Shown here: positions 9,019 through 17,735 of the stretch, one piece after another
How positions within the stretch are numbered: position 1 is the first letter of the stretch
How the letters are laid out: every line of letters begins with the position of its first letter
Assembly: GCF_013359945.1 (NCBI RefSeq)
Contig: NZ_JABWCS010000205.1
Span: 1 to 64,000 of the forward strand
From: Paenibacillus agri
Lineage (GTDB): Bacteria > Bacillota > Bacilli > Paenibacillales > Paenibacillaceae
Length of the DNA: 64,000 nt
Reading direction: 5' to 3'
Program-made: the position numbers and the translations under genes
The notes under the pieces: generated by a model
What the model saw: only the letters and a program-made list of their open reading frames with translations
The model's database searches: none
What the model was told of the DNA's origin: nothing

Positions 9019-9894
9019 ATGCTAAGAGGACTGTACACGGCTGCTGCCGGCATGGTTACACAACAACGCCGGCATGATACGGCAACGCAGAATATCGCAA
9101 ACTTGAATACAACGGGGTACAAGCAGGTTGACAGTGTCAGCCATGCGTTTCCTGATGTGCTGATTTCCGCCATGAGTAATGGCGTGACAAAGCCGATCGG
9201 ACGGGTCAACACAGGTGTATTTGCAGAACAATCGATTTCCCAATATTTGCAGGGGGATTTGATTGAAAGCGGCAAACCGGTTGATTTTGCACTGGACACG
9301 AATTTACAAGTTGCGGACCCCGTTACAGGCGAGAACATTACGTTTGACGGATCAGGCAAGTATACCAGTCCCCAAGGAGAGGTAATCTACCGTCCCCAAG
9401 CCTTTTTTACTGTACAGGATAATGACGGCAACAATCTCTATACACGCAACGGCAGCTTCACGGTTACTCCGACGGGTAATGTTCTTAGTGCAGGCGGGTT
9501 CAAGGTGCTGGACGAACAAGGCAACCCGCTGGTCTTGACAGAACCGCAGGACAACCTTAAAGTGGACGGGCAGGGCAATTTGCTGGACCCTAGAACAGGA
9601 CAGCCTTCGGGGACGAAGATTGGCGTCAGTGTCATCACCAGACCCCAGGAGCTGGTGCGTGATGGTAATGGTGTATTTCATGCGGAGGATGTCAACACTG
9701 CCGGTATCCGGTTTGCGAACAATGGAGATAACCTGAAGGTTCGTCAGGGCTTTTTGGAGAACTCCAATGTGGATGCAACTCAGGTGACTGTAGATCTGAA
9801 CGCTGCTTACCGGGCATATGAAGCGAATCAGAAGGTTATCCAGTTCTACGACAGCAGCCTGCAGAAGGCCGTTAATGAAGTTGGCAGGGTATAG
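9019..9894 (+). CDS. flhO: Flagellar hook-basal body (rod) protein, FlgF/FlgG family
   Basis: This 291-aa protein is a structural component of the distal flagellar rod, exported by the flagellar type III apparatus. The N-terminal signature LYTAAAGMVTQQ followed by TATQNIANLNTTGYKQ, and the C-terminal GFLENSNVDATQVTVDLNAAYRAYE helix are typical of rod/hook proteins. The gene is paired with flhP, 12 bp downstream. The pairing downstream of mbl matches the B. subtilis flhO-flhP locus. A sigma-D-like promoter lies 40 bp upstream. Confidence 0.92.
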   Translation: MLRGLYTAAAGMVTQQRRHDTATQNIANLNTTGYKQVDSVSHAFPDVLISAMSNGVTKPIGRVNTGVFAEQSISQYLQGDLIESGKPVDFALDTNLQVADPVTGENITFDGSGKYTSPQGEVIYRPQAFFTVQDNDGNNLYTRNGSFTVTPTGNVLSAGGFKVLDEQGNPLVLTEPQDNLKVDGQGNLLDPRTGQPSGTKIGVSVITRPQELVRDGNGVFHAEDVNTAGIRFANNGDNLKVRQGFLENSNVDATQVTVDLNAAYRAYEANQKVIQFYDSSLQKAVNEVGRV

Positions 9895-9906
9895 GAGGAT
9901 TGATTC

Positions 9907-10728
9907 ATGAATAACTCAACAATCAGTGCAGCGGTCTCCATGTCCAGTCTTCAGAAACGTCTGGATGTTATTGCCGATAACGTCGCGAATGTAGATACAG
10001 TTGGTTACAAGGGCAGACAGGGCTCCTTTGAGGATGTATTGACCCGTGTACAACAGCAATCGCCCGATTATAACCAGCCGGGACGAAATACACCGCTTGG
10101 CTTCAATATTGGGTTTGGGGTGCGTATGTCTCAGGTTGCAAACAATTGGGAAGAAGGCCCCTTGAAAGAGACGGGGAATCCGACAGACTTGGCTCTTCAA
10201 GGGAACGGAGTATTCGGTATTCAGGTGAACGGAGATACTGTATATACACGCCAGGGTGATTTTCACTTTACCCCGGATATCAATAATGCGGCGAATATGC
10301 TGCTAGTGGACAATCAGGGTCATTCTGTATTAGACACACAGGGGAACCCGCTTACGGTGCCCGCTGGCGTTATTGCAGCGATTGACGAGACCGGACAGGT
10401 GCTTACTAAGCAGCGGGAAGATGGTCCTGTGACGGAGGGTCCGCGAATCATGATTGCAGAGCCATTCAGCAAGGATGCACTGCAAGCCATCGACGGCAGC
10501 TATTATAAATTAGCGGATGGCATCACAGCACAGCAGGCTTTTGTGCAGAGGGCTGCGAATGAGGCAGCGACAGTTGGGGTGCGCTCTGGCTGGCTGGAGC
10601 AATCCAACGTGGATCTCAGCAAGGAAATGACTGAGCTGATGAAGATTCAGCGCACGTACCAGCTGGCCGCCCGGGCCTTGTCCTCCAGTGACCAGATGCT
10701 TGGCCTGGCCAATAACATGCGTGGGTAG
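9907..10728 (+). CDS. flhP: Flagellar hook-basal body (rod) protein, FlgG family
   Basis: This second distal-rod protein has 273 aa. It carries the conserved N-terminal helix LDVIADNVANVDTVGYKGRQ and the C-terminal GWLEQSNVDLSKEMTELMKIQRTYQLAARA motif, which pack as coiled coils in the rod tube. The SD AGGAGG is before the ATG, and the gene is cotranscribed with flhO. Assignment to FlhP rather than FlhO rests on gene order and on the closer match of the C-terminus to FlgG. Confidence 0.92.
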   Translation: MNNSTISAAVSMSSLQKRLDVIADNVANVDTVGYKGRQGSFEDVLTRVQQQSPDYNQPGRNTPLGFNIGFGVRMSQVANNWEEGPLKETGNPTDLALQGNGVFGIQVNGDTVYTRQGDFHFTPDINNAANMLLVDNQGHSVLDTQGNPLTVPAGVIAAIDETGQVLTKQREDGPVTEGPRIMIAEPFSKDALQAIDGSYYKLADGITAQQAFVQRAANEAATVGVRSGWLEQSNVDLSKEMTELMKIQRTYQLAARALSSSDQMLGLANNMRG

Positions 10729-10736
10729 GTGAAGTA

Positions 10737-10964
10737 ATGAGTCGTCAGAATCACGATAAGCAGGAAGAAGAACGTACACCGGTGAAGAAGCGGGGCGTGC
10801 GGAAGTGGACCATTATCCAGTGGTTTCTGATTCCATTGCTGCTGGTGGCTGCCCTTGCAGGAGGGCTGGTAGCCGGGTATGTTGTATTAGGCAAAAAAGA
10901 ATTCAGTGATGTGCTGCAGTGGAGCACATGGAAGCATGTCTATGATCTGGTTTTTGCTCCGTGA
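10737..10964 (+). CDS. Small EpuA-like membrane protein (PF11772-type)
   Basis: This 75-aa protein has a basic, Lys/Arg-rich N-terminus (about residues 1-28), one TM (about 30-52) and a short Trp-containing tail ending in WKHVYDLVFAP. It looks like the family often labelled DNA-directed RNA polymerase subunit beta (EpuA), a label whose functional basis is weak. It starts 8 bp after flhP with SD GGTGA, so it belongs to the flhO-flhP operon, and a terminator follows at once. Confidence 0.75.
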   Translation: MSRQNHDKQEEERTPVKKRGVRKWTIIQWFLIPLLLVAALAGGLVAGYVVLGKKEFSDVLQWSTWKHVYDLVFAP

Positions 10965-10979
10965 CCGGAGTAATGTGGG

Positions 10980-11010
10980 AACTCCCTTGTTGACAAGGGA
11001 GTTTTCTTTT
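10980..11010 (+). terminator. Terminator of the flhO-flhP operon
   Basis: AACTCCCTTG (10980-10989) pairs perfectly with CAAGGGAGTT (10994-11003) and a T-rich stretch follows. Confidence 0.92.
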
Positions 11011-11025
11011 TTATACTGGAAAATG

Positions 11026-11250
11026 TATAATGATGGGGGACTAAGTGAACAAAAAGGACCCTCTCCACCAGGCTGCCGCGTACGGTGGAGAAAGCCCCTT
11101 ATCTGAACCTCCACTTCTGCAGGTGGTGAAGGATAATATAGTTTTTGCCGAAGCAGACTGAGTTTATGCAGTCCGGCCTAAGAAAGTATGATTTATGTAC
11201 GAGGCTGCAGCTGCAAGCTAGTGTAAACACGCGGTACATCCGAAAGGAGT
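11026..11250 (+). promoter_or_regulatory. Promoter and long, hairpin-rich leader of fabZ
   Basis: TATAAT lies at 11026-11031 but no good -35 is visible. The roughly 210-nt leader that follows can form TCTCCACC/GGTGGAGA (11052-11059 with 11074-11081), CCAC/GTGG (11111-11114 with 11123-11126) and GACTG/CAGTC. GGGG and CCCC stretches flank the first hairpin. No FapR-type palindrome was seen and no known riboswitch core was recognised. Confidence 0.35.
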
Positions 11251-11259
11251 TTTGTCATA

Positions 11260-11682
11260 ATGTTGAATGTTAATGAAATTCAGGAAATTATCCCCCACCG
11301 GCCTCCATTTCTGCTGGTGGACAGAATTACTGAGATAGAAATGGGCAAACGTGCAGTAGGCATCAAAAATGTAACGGTGAATGAACCTTTCTTTACAGGG
11401 CATTTTCCCGGATATCCTGTTATGCCAGGTGTGCTGATCACCGAGGCGCTGGCTCAAGTGGGCGCAGTGGCAATTTTGGGTGTTGAAGCTAACCGTGGCA
11501 AAATCGGCTTCTTGGCCGGGCTCGACGGCTTCCGCTTCCGCGGTCAGGTAGTTCCAGGTGATACCCTGGTGCTTGAAGTGGAGATTACCCGCCTGAAGGG
11601 AAGCATCGGAAAGGGACAGGCCACGGCAAAAGTGGATGGCAAGGTTGTTGCATCCGGAGAAATTATGTTTGCATTGAATTGA
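11260..11682 (+). CDS. fabZ: 3-hydroxyacyl-ACP dehydratase
   Basis: It dehydrates 3-hydroxyacyl-ACP to trans-2-enoyl-ACP in fatty acid elongation, in the cytoplasm. The protein has 140 aa with the hot-dog fold. Catalytic His48 lies in [12 protein letters not shown] and Glu62 in TEALAQ. It starts [14 protein letters not shown] after the first ten residues, as the family does. The SD AAAGGAG is 10 nt from the ATG. It follows the flagellar rod genes in the order known from Bacillus (ywpB). Confidence 0.97.
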   Translation: MLNVNEIQEIIPHRPPFLLVDRITEIEMGKRAVGIKNVTVNEPFFTGHFPGYPVMPGVLITEALAQVGAVAILGVEANRGKIGFLAGLDGFRFRGQVVPGDTLVLEVEITRLKGSIGKGQATAKVDGKVVASGEIMFALN

Positions 11683-11719
11683 TACCCTATAAATGATATA
11701 TGGAGAAGGAGAGATTCAT

Positions 11720-13438
11720 ATGACCCAATTAAGCCCGAAAGCTGCAGAAACGCTAGAAAACTGGTTGCAAGATCCATCTGTGGATGAATCTACAAAGGCG
11801 GAGCTGCGTGCGCTGGAGAACGACCCACAGGAGCTTGAGGAACGTTTTTACAGAGATCTGGAATTTGGTACTGGCGGTCTGCGCGGCGTTATTGGTGCGG
11901 GTAGCAACCGGATTAACCGTTACACGGTAGGCAGAGCAACTCAAGGCTTCGCTCAGTATATCCTGGAGCAGCACACTGGAGAAGGCCGTCCTTCTGTCGT
12001 CATCGCCCATGATTCCCGTCGTTTCTCTCCGGAGTTTTCTTTAGAGACAGCACTGGTGCTGGCAGGCAACGGGATTGAAGCTTACTTGTACCCTTCCCTG
12101 CGTTCTACTCCGCAGCTGTCTTTCAGTGTTCGCCACTTACAGGCAACCGGCGGTGTAGTAATTACGGCTAGTCATAACCCTCCCGAATACAATGGTTATA
12201 AGGTATATAATTCTGAAGGCGGACAGCTTGTCCCGCATGAAGCGGAGAAGGTCATTTCCTACATAATGGAGGTAGACTCCTTCGATACTGTGAAACGTAT
12301 TTCTCAAGAAGAGGCTGAGAGCCAAGGATTACTGCATTGGCTGGGTGAGGAGGAGGATGAAGCCTTCACCGATACCGTTGCTGCGGTCAGTGTAGCGCGT
12401 GAGGAGATTGCAGCCAAGCTTGGCCGTGATTTCAAAATCGTATACACACCTCTACATGGTACAGGCAATCATCCTGTTCGCCGTGTACTGGAGAAAATCG
12501 GATTTACCCAAGTGCATGTAGTGCCGGAGCAAGAGCAGCCGGACTCCGAGTTCACCACGGTGAAATCACCGAATCCGGAGGAGCGTGAAGCCTTTACACT
12601 GGCGATCAAGCTGGGTGAAGAACTGAACGCTGATCTGCTGATCGGAACAGACCCTGATGCGGACCGTATGGGTGCTGTAGTGCGTGACAACGAAGGCAAG
12701 TTCGTCGTGTTGTCCGGTAACCAGTCCGGCGCGCTCATGATTCATTATTATCTGAGCCGTTTGCAGGAGCAAGGCAAGCTTCCGAAGAACGGTGCAGTGG
12801 TCAAAACCGTTGTAACAAGTGAAATGGGTGCTGCTGTCGCTGAGCACTATGGTGCAACCATTTTCAATACATTAACAGGCTTCAAATATATTGGGGAAAA
12901 AATGACCCAGTTCGAAGCATCCGGCGAGTATACGTATCTGTTCGGCTATGAAGAAAGCTATGGATACCTGGCCGGCAACTATGCGCGCGACAAAGATGCG
13001 GTTCTGGCGGCTATGCTAATCGCTGAAGCAGGGGCTTATTACAAAGCACAAGGCAAAACATTGTACGATGTCCTTCAAGAGCTGTACGAGCAGTTTGGCT
13101 ACTTCCTGGAAAGCCTGGAATCACGCACTTTGAAAGGGAAAGATGGTGTAGCACAAATTCAGGGCATTATGAGCGACTGGCGCAGCAATCCGCCACAAGA
13201 AATTGCTGGCTCGGCTGTCAGTGAAATTCTCGATTTCTCTCTCGGTCTGAACGGACTGCCGAAGGAAAACGTTCTTAAATATATGCTGGCTGATGGTTCC
13301 TGGTTCTGCCTGCGTCCTTCCGGCACAGAGCCGAAAATCAAGGTTTATTTTGCAGTGCGGGGCGAATCGCTACAGAATGCTAAGGATAAGATAGCAGCTC
13401 TGTCCGAACAGGTTATGGCTCGTGTCGATGGGAAATAG
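11720..13438 (+). CDS. pgcA: Phosphoglucomutase/phosphomannomutase (PgcA type)
   Basis: It interconverts hexose 1- and 6-phosphates, providing glucose 1-phosphate for nucleotide sugars. ATG 11720 is chosen, giving 572 aa, because GAAGGAGA (11705-11712) precedes it; the in-frame ATG at 11693 lacks an SD. The active-site serine loop TASHNP places Ser151 as the phospho-acceptor. The metal loop GTDPDADR lies near residue 310 and the sugar-binding SGTEPK region near the C-terminus. Its position just before the wall-polymer genes suggests it supplies precursors for surface glycans. Confidence 0.93.
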   Translation: MTQLSPKAAETLENWLQDPSVDESTKAELRALENDPQELEERFYRDLEFGTGGLRGVIGAGSNRINRYTVGRATQGFAQYILEQHTGEGRPSVVIAHDSRRFSPEFSLETALVLAGNGIEAYLYPSLRSTPQLSFSVRHLQATGGVVITASHNPPEYNGYKVYNSEGGQLVPHEAEKVISYIMEVDSFDTVKRISQEEAESQGLLHWLGEEEDEAFTDTVAAVSVAREEIAAKLGRDFKIVYTPLHGTGNHPVRRVLEKIGFTQVHVVPEQEQPDSEFTTVKSPNPEEREAFTLAIKLGEELNADLLIGTDPDADRMGAVVRDNEGKFVVLSGNQSGALMIHYYLSRLQEQGKLPKNGAVVKTVVTSEMGAAVAEHYGATIFNTLTGFKYIGEKMTQFEASGEYTYLFGYEESYGYLAGNYARDKDAVLAAMLIAEAGAYYKAQGKTLYDVLQELYEQFGYFLESLESRTLKGKDGVAQIQGIMSDWRSNPPQEIAGSAVSEILDFSLGLNGLPKENVLKYMLADGSWFCLRPSGTEPKIKVYFAVRGESLQNAKDKIAALSEQVMARVDGK

Positions 13439-13484
13439 GAAATAAAACAAGAAATTGGATTTCTCCTGGTGATCAAAGCCCGGG

Positions 13485-13573
13485 TATAATGTGGTAAAGC
13501 GGGGACTTGGGCCGGATAACAGGTACTGTTATGCTTAAGCCTCCATGAGCTTTGCCCGGTACGCCGGGCTTTT
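13485..13573 (+). promoter_or_regulatory. Promoter and terminator-like hairpin ahead of the DUF5693 gene
   Basis: A -10 TATAAT is at 13485-13490 with no clear -35 at 16-18 bp. About 75 bp downstream a short stem GCCCGG (13554-13559) with CCGGGC (13564-13569) is followed by TTTT. The hairpin lies between promoter and gene, so it could act as an attenuator or could terminate pgcA read-through. Confidence 0.4.
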
Positions 13574-13618
13574 GATTTGTGAAGAGAGGTCTTTCAAGTG
13601 AAAGAGGAGGTACTTTTG

Positions 13619-15682
13619 GTGCAGCAAAAATGGCAGCGATGGAACATTTCTTCGAGAAAGTGGCTGTGGATAATAGTTGTGGTCGGCCTTATAGCTGCCC
13701 TGCCTGTCGTCTACGATCGCCTGGTAACGGAGAGATCATCGAAGACGGTGGAATTGGTATTTGATTATCGGGATCTGGTGGCAGTCTCCAGCTACCGGTC
13801 AAATCCGCAGGATTATATTTCGGAACAGCTGGATCGCCTGAAGGAAGCGGGCGTGCAAAGCATGGCTATCTATGAAAGCACGCTGGATGATTTTCGCCGG
13901 GCCCGCCGTTTGATGATGTGGGGGGCGGCAGATATCGCCAACCTGACGGATACGATTATCCCGGAAAATCAAAACTACACGTATATTCTTTTTACAAGCG
14001 CAAAGAATCATGATGCTCTGGCACCTCTGCTGCGTGATAAGTTCACGGAATTGGGCATTGCTACGAGAGACTGGAGCTTCCGTGGTCAGGAAGGACTTAT
14101 TGTCGAGACGCCAATTGAAAATGCCTCGATGAAGCCTATTCAGCCAGACCCGATTACGCTCGAAATGCTGCATGCCAAGGGATTCAACATCGTACCCCGG
14201 CTTGTAGATTCCTTACCGTACAATGAAGCTTCCGTGAAAAAGCTGGTGGATCAATATGCACAGCTTGGCGTGAAACGGATTCTTTTCGAAGGGGAGTCTG
14301 TAAAAGGCTTTAAAGATGATGCAGAATTGCATAGCCTCACAGCCTTCGCGGACCTCCTTAAGCAACATGGAATCGGAATTGCAGCCATTGAGAATATAAA
14401 GAAACAGCAAAAGGGCTTCAATAAGCTTGCTTATATGCTCGATTATAATGTGACACGTCTGTATTCCCTGAGTGAGGCAGATTCATCCCTGAAGCCCGAT
14501 GTTATAGCTGACCGGTTCGCTCTGGCCACCAAGGACCGCAACATCCGCATGCTGTACTTGAATACGATCTCGACAAGAGATACGTCTAAGGCGCAGATCT
14601 CGGATACGTTGGATAATCTGATTACGAGCCTCAGCGAGCCTGGAGGCGCAGTCGATAAAATCAAGGATAACGGTTTTACGTTGGGACAGGCGACAGCGTT
14701 TGATGTTCAGCACTCGTCTTATCAGCGTTACCTCAAGCTGGTGGCTGTGGTTGGTGCCCTGGCGTTGGTAGCGTTGATGGTCTCGTACTTTATACCATGG
14801 CTTACGCTCCCTGTCTGGGTACTGGGGCTGGTGGCAGGTGCGGGATTGAGACTCTTGCGTCCTGAGCTGTTTGAGCAGGCCTTGGCACTTGCTGCGGCCA
14901 TTAGTGCGCCAACTGTGGCGACTGTGCTCGCCATTCGTAAAATCAATCAAATGGGCCCTCCAGTCCGAAGCAGCGAAGCTGGAAGCAAATTAAGCAAGAA
15001 TAGCAGCACCTATGCTGTAATGAGTCCTCAGCGGCGCCTGACACACAGCCTGGTCTTGTATGTGAAGACTGCGTTGATTTCCCTAAGTGCGGTGCCTTTC
15101 GTGATTGCTCTGCTTAACAATATCACCTACAGCCTGGTCTTGAATCAGTTCCGCGGGGTTAGCTTGCTGCATACTGCACCAATCGGACTGGTGGCGTTGT
15201 ACGTGCTCCTATATCGTGGAGAGTTTACCTTTAACAAAACAGGTAAGCTGCTGCGTACACCGATTACACTACTTTGGGTAATTGCAGCCGGGGTTATCGG
15301 AATTGTCGGCATGTACTACTTGAGCCGTACGGGTAACAGCGGCAGTGTAACGCCAATTGAGAAAGTCTTCCGTACGTTCCTGGAGAACACTGTCGGTGTT
15401 CGTCCTCGGAATAAGGAGTTCCTGCTTGGGCACCCGTTGTTTATTCTTGGGGCATTCCTGGCCTTTAAATACCGGAATGCAGCCTTCATTATGATCGTGG
15501 CTGTTATTGCACAGCTCTCGATGGTCGATACCTTTGCACATATCCATTCACCGGCCCTGATCTCACTGGTGCGCGGTCTGCTCGGTCTTGGACTGGGATT
15601 GATCATTGGGATTATCGCTGTTATTGTTTGGCAAATTGGAGAAGGGTGTTGGAAAAGATGGTCGCCACTCCTCAAACGATAG
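13619..15682 (+). CDS. DUF5693 family polytopic membrane protein, linked to wall-polymer genes
   Basis: The function is unknown. GTG 13619 is chosen as start, giving 687 aa, because GAGGAGG (13604-13610) is 8 nt upstream; GTG 13598 is the alternative. One TM lies near residues 15-35. A large extracytoplasmic domain (about 40-370) follows, then about eight TM helices in the C-terminal half. A conserved-looking loop reads GVRPRNKEFLLGHP. It overlaps csaB by 25 bp, so the two are translationally coupled. A role in export, polymerisation or anchoring of the SLH-binding polymer is an inference from this coupling and the topology. Confidence 0.85.
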   Translation: MQQKWQRWNISSRKWLWIIVVVGLIAALPVVYDRLVTERSSKTVELVFDYRDLVAVSSYRSNPQDYISEQLDRLKEAGVQSMAIYESTLDDFRRARRLMMWGAADIANLTDTIIPENQNYTYILFTSAKNHDALAPLLRDKFTELGIATRDWSFRGQEGLIVETPIENASMKPIQPDPITLEMLHAKGFNIVPRLVDSLPYNEASVKKLVDQYAQLGVKRILFEGESVKGFKDDAELHSLTAFADLLKQHGIGIAAIENIKKQQKGFNKLAYMLDYNVTRLYSLSEADSSLKPDVIADRFALATKDRNIRMLYLNTISTRDTSKAQISDTLDNLITSLSEPGGAVDKIKDNGFTLGQATAFDVQHSSYQRYLKLVAVVGALALVALMVSYFIPWLTLPVWVLGLVAGAGLRLLRPELFEQALALAAAISAPTVATVLAIRKINQMGPPVRSSEAGSKLSKNSSTYAVMSPQRRLTHSLVLYVKTALISLSAVPFVIALLNNITYSLVLNQFRGVSLLHTAPIGLVALYVLLYRGEFTFNKTGKLLRTPITLLWVIAAGVIGIVGMYYLSRTGNSGSVTPIEKVFRTFLENTVGVRPRNKEFLLGHPLFILGAFLAFKYRNAAFIMIVAVIAQLSMVDTFAHIHSPALISLVRGLLGLGLGLIIGIIAVIVWQIGEGCWKRWSPLLKR

Positions 15683-16857
15683 TTATTTCGGGTTATTACG
15701 GTTTTCAAAATAGTGGGGATGAAGCTGTTCTGCAATCCATTCTGAATGCATTGCAGAAGCAGTCGGCTGCTACTGGTGTATCTATTGAACCTGTGGTTTT
15801 GTCCATTAATCCTGAATGGACGACAGCCAATTATGGAGTAAAGTCCGTACACCGGATGAAGCTGAAAGAGGTACGGAAGGCGATTTCGGAAAGCTCCGGC
15901 CTCATTAGTGGAGGAGGAAGCCTTCTCCAGGATGTAACCGGCAGTAAGACGATTCCTTATTATCTGGGTATTATCAAGCTGGCCCAATGGATGGGGAAGC
16001 CGACCTTCATTTATGCCCAGGGCATTGGCCCGGTTAACCGCAAGCTGTTCCATCCTTTGATCAAATCAGTTTTTCGTAAATGTGCTTATATTTCTGTGCG
16101 GGACGAGCAGTCCCGCCAGCTTTTACACACGATGGGGCTTGGAGGAAAGACTGTTGAGGTTGTGCCGGATCCGGTTATGGGATTATCATTGCCTGAGGAA
16201 CAAGGCGGACAGGCTACTGACGTAGCGGCAAGAAAGTTTGCCGATGCTGCTGCTAAGAGTAGTTCTGCCTACGCTGAAGATTCCGAAGCAGGAAACGAAG
16301 TTACTTTACCGGTAGTCGGAATATCGGTGCGTTATTGGGAAGGGGACCGTGCGGAACTGAAGGCGATTGCGGGTGGCTTGCTGAAAGCTGCTGAAAAAAC
16401 ACCGCTGCATTTCAAATTCCTGCCCTTCCACCATCCATCTGACAATGAGGCCTCCCGTTATGTCATGGATCAGCTTAAAGATGTGGCATCAAAGGGGAGT
16501 AAAATCAGTATTTGTGAGGATACGCTCCATCCGCTGCAAATGCTGCGTGAGGTTGAAGGGTGTGATGTGCTGATCGGTATGCGGCTGCACAGCCTAATCT
16601 ACGCTGCAGGCAGACGTGTGCCACTGATTGGCATCTCTTATGATCCGAAGATCGATCATTTTCTGGACAGAATCAATTGCCAACCAGTGGGAGCAACGAC
16701 CACGCTGGATAGCGAAAAGGTGGCTGCCCAGGTTCTTGAGCTTCTGGAAAACGGAAGTGACTGGAGACTGGAACGGGAGGCACTTATTGCTTCTCTGGTC
16801 AGTGACGCCGAGTCTCCGGCCCGGCACATTGCACAATATTTACACCGCAAAGGGTGA
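15658..16857 (+). CDS. csaB: Polysaccharide pyruvyl transferase
   Basis: CsaB adds 4,6-linked pyruvate ketals to ManNAc residues of the secondary cell wall polymer. This modification is the docking site for SLH domains in Bacillus anthracis and Paenibacillus alvei. ATG 15658 is preferred over TTG 15649 and gives 399 aa. The N-terminus TIVISGYYGFQNSGDEAVL and the central GGSLLQDVTGSKTIPYYL are diagnostic of the family, as is IGMRLHSLIYA late in the protein. It overlaps DUF5693 and is 6 bp from tagA. Several SLH proteins follow downstream, which fits its role. Confidence 0.95.
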   Translation: MVATPQTIVISGYYGFQNSGDEAVLQSILNALQKQSAATGVSIEPVVLSINPEWTTANYGVKSVHRMKLKEVRKAISESSGLISGGGSLLQDVTGSKTIPYYLGIIKLAQWMGKPTFIYAQGIGPVNRKLFHPLIKSVFRKCAYISVRDEQSRQLLHTMGLGGKTVEVVPDPVMGLSLPEEQGGQATDVAARKFADAAAKSSSAYAEDSEAGNEVTLPVVGISVRYWEGDRAELKAIAGGLLKAAEKTPLHFKFLPFHHPSDNEASRYVMDQLKDVASKGSKISICEDTLHPLQMLREVEGCDVLIGMRLHSLIYAAGRRVPLIGISYDPKIDHFLDRINCQPVGATTTLDSEKVAAQVLELLENGSDWRLEREALIASLVSDAESPARHIAQYLHRKG

Positions 16858-16863
16858 TATAGA

Positions 16864-17622
16864 GTGAAAGCAGACAGTGTGATACCTACAGTACCCATTT
16901 TCGGTATTCGGGTATCCAAAGTAGATATGGCCGCAACGGTCTCCTATCTGACTGAGGCTGTGCAATCGCGCAAGCCGCATCAGGTCATTACCGCCAATCC
17001 AATTATGGTTATGGCAGCGTTGGATGATCCGGGCTATATGAAAATCATGCAATCCGCAGAATTGGTTGTACCTGATGGTACAGGCGTTGTATGGGCAGCC
17101 AATTACTGCCATCAGCCTGTAGCTGAGCGTGTCGCGGGTTTTGACCTGTTACATGAATTGCTGCATGCTGGGGAAAAATATAACTGGAAAGTATATCTCC
17201 TGGGATCTACTCCCGAAGTGATTCAGGAGACAGCAAGCCGGTTGAAGTCCAGGTTTCCTGGAATTGTCATCGTAGGTTACCGTGATGGATTCTTTGGTCT
17301 CGCCGAAGACGATGGTGTTATTGCTGACATCCTTGAAGCGGCTCCGGACATGCTGTTTGTTGCCCGTGGTGCAGACAGTCAGGAACCTTGGATTGCCAAG
17401 TACAAATCAAGGCTGGCGGTACCGATCATGATGGGAGTCGGAGGAAGCTTCGACGTCATTTCTGGCAAAAGCCGCCGGGCGCCTGTAGCTTTTCAAAAAA
17501 TGCGTATCGAGTGGCTATACCGTCTTCTCAAGGAGCCTACTCGGTACAAAAGAATGCTTGCCCTGCCGAAATTCGCAATAAAAGTGATGCGCGAGAAAGA
17601 TAAAGTAACAAAAGTGGAGTAA
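16864..17622 (+). CDS. tagA: WecG/TagA/CpsF family ManNAc transferase
   Basis: This 252-aa GT26 enzyme is expected to transfer N-acetylmannosamine from UDP-ManNAc to lipid-linked GlcNAc, the second step of wall-polymer linkage or repeat synthesis, at the inner membrane face. Family signatures are HQVITANPIMVMAALDDPGY, VVPDGTGVVWAANYC with the catalytic Asp, and LYRLLKEPTRYKRML at the C-terminal membrane-binding end. GTG start, SD in the end of csaB, 6-bp gap. Gene order csaB-tagA-tagO fits Paenibacillus SCWP loci. Confidence 0.93.
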   Translation: MKADSVIPTVPIFGIRVSKVDMAATVSYLTEAVQSRKPHQVITANPIMVMAALDDPGYMKIMQSAELVVPDGTGVVWAANYCHQPVAERVAGFDLLHELLHAGEKYNWKVYLLGSTPEVIQETASRLKSRFPGIVIVGYRDGFFGLAEDDGVIADILEAAPDMLFVARGADSQEPWIAKYKSRLAVPIMMGVGGSFDVISGKSRRAPVAFQKMRIEWLYRLLKEPTRYKRMLALPKFAIKVMREKDKVTKVE

Positions 17623-17670
17623 AATGATGATTTTCGCCGATAAAGTAGGATAATTAGCCTAGAAACGGAA

Positions 17671-17700
17671 TTGGAATTCTCTTTTGGAACAGCGTATAAT
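17671..17700 (+). promoter_or_regulatory. Sigma-A promoter of tagO
   Basis: TTGGAA (17671-17676) and TATAAT (17695-17700) with an 18-bp spacer. The element sits in the tagA-tagO gap. Confidence 0.7.
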
Positions 17701-17735
17701 TCAATGCGGTAGAGAAATGGGGGTTGACTGATCAA

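Noticed and set aside
17620..17643. Sigma-D promoter before tagO (TAAA and GCCGATAA)
   Set aside because: The spacer is only 12 bp; a good sigma-A promoter lies downstream at 17671-17700.
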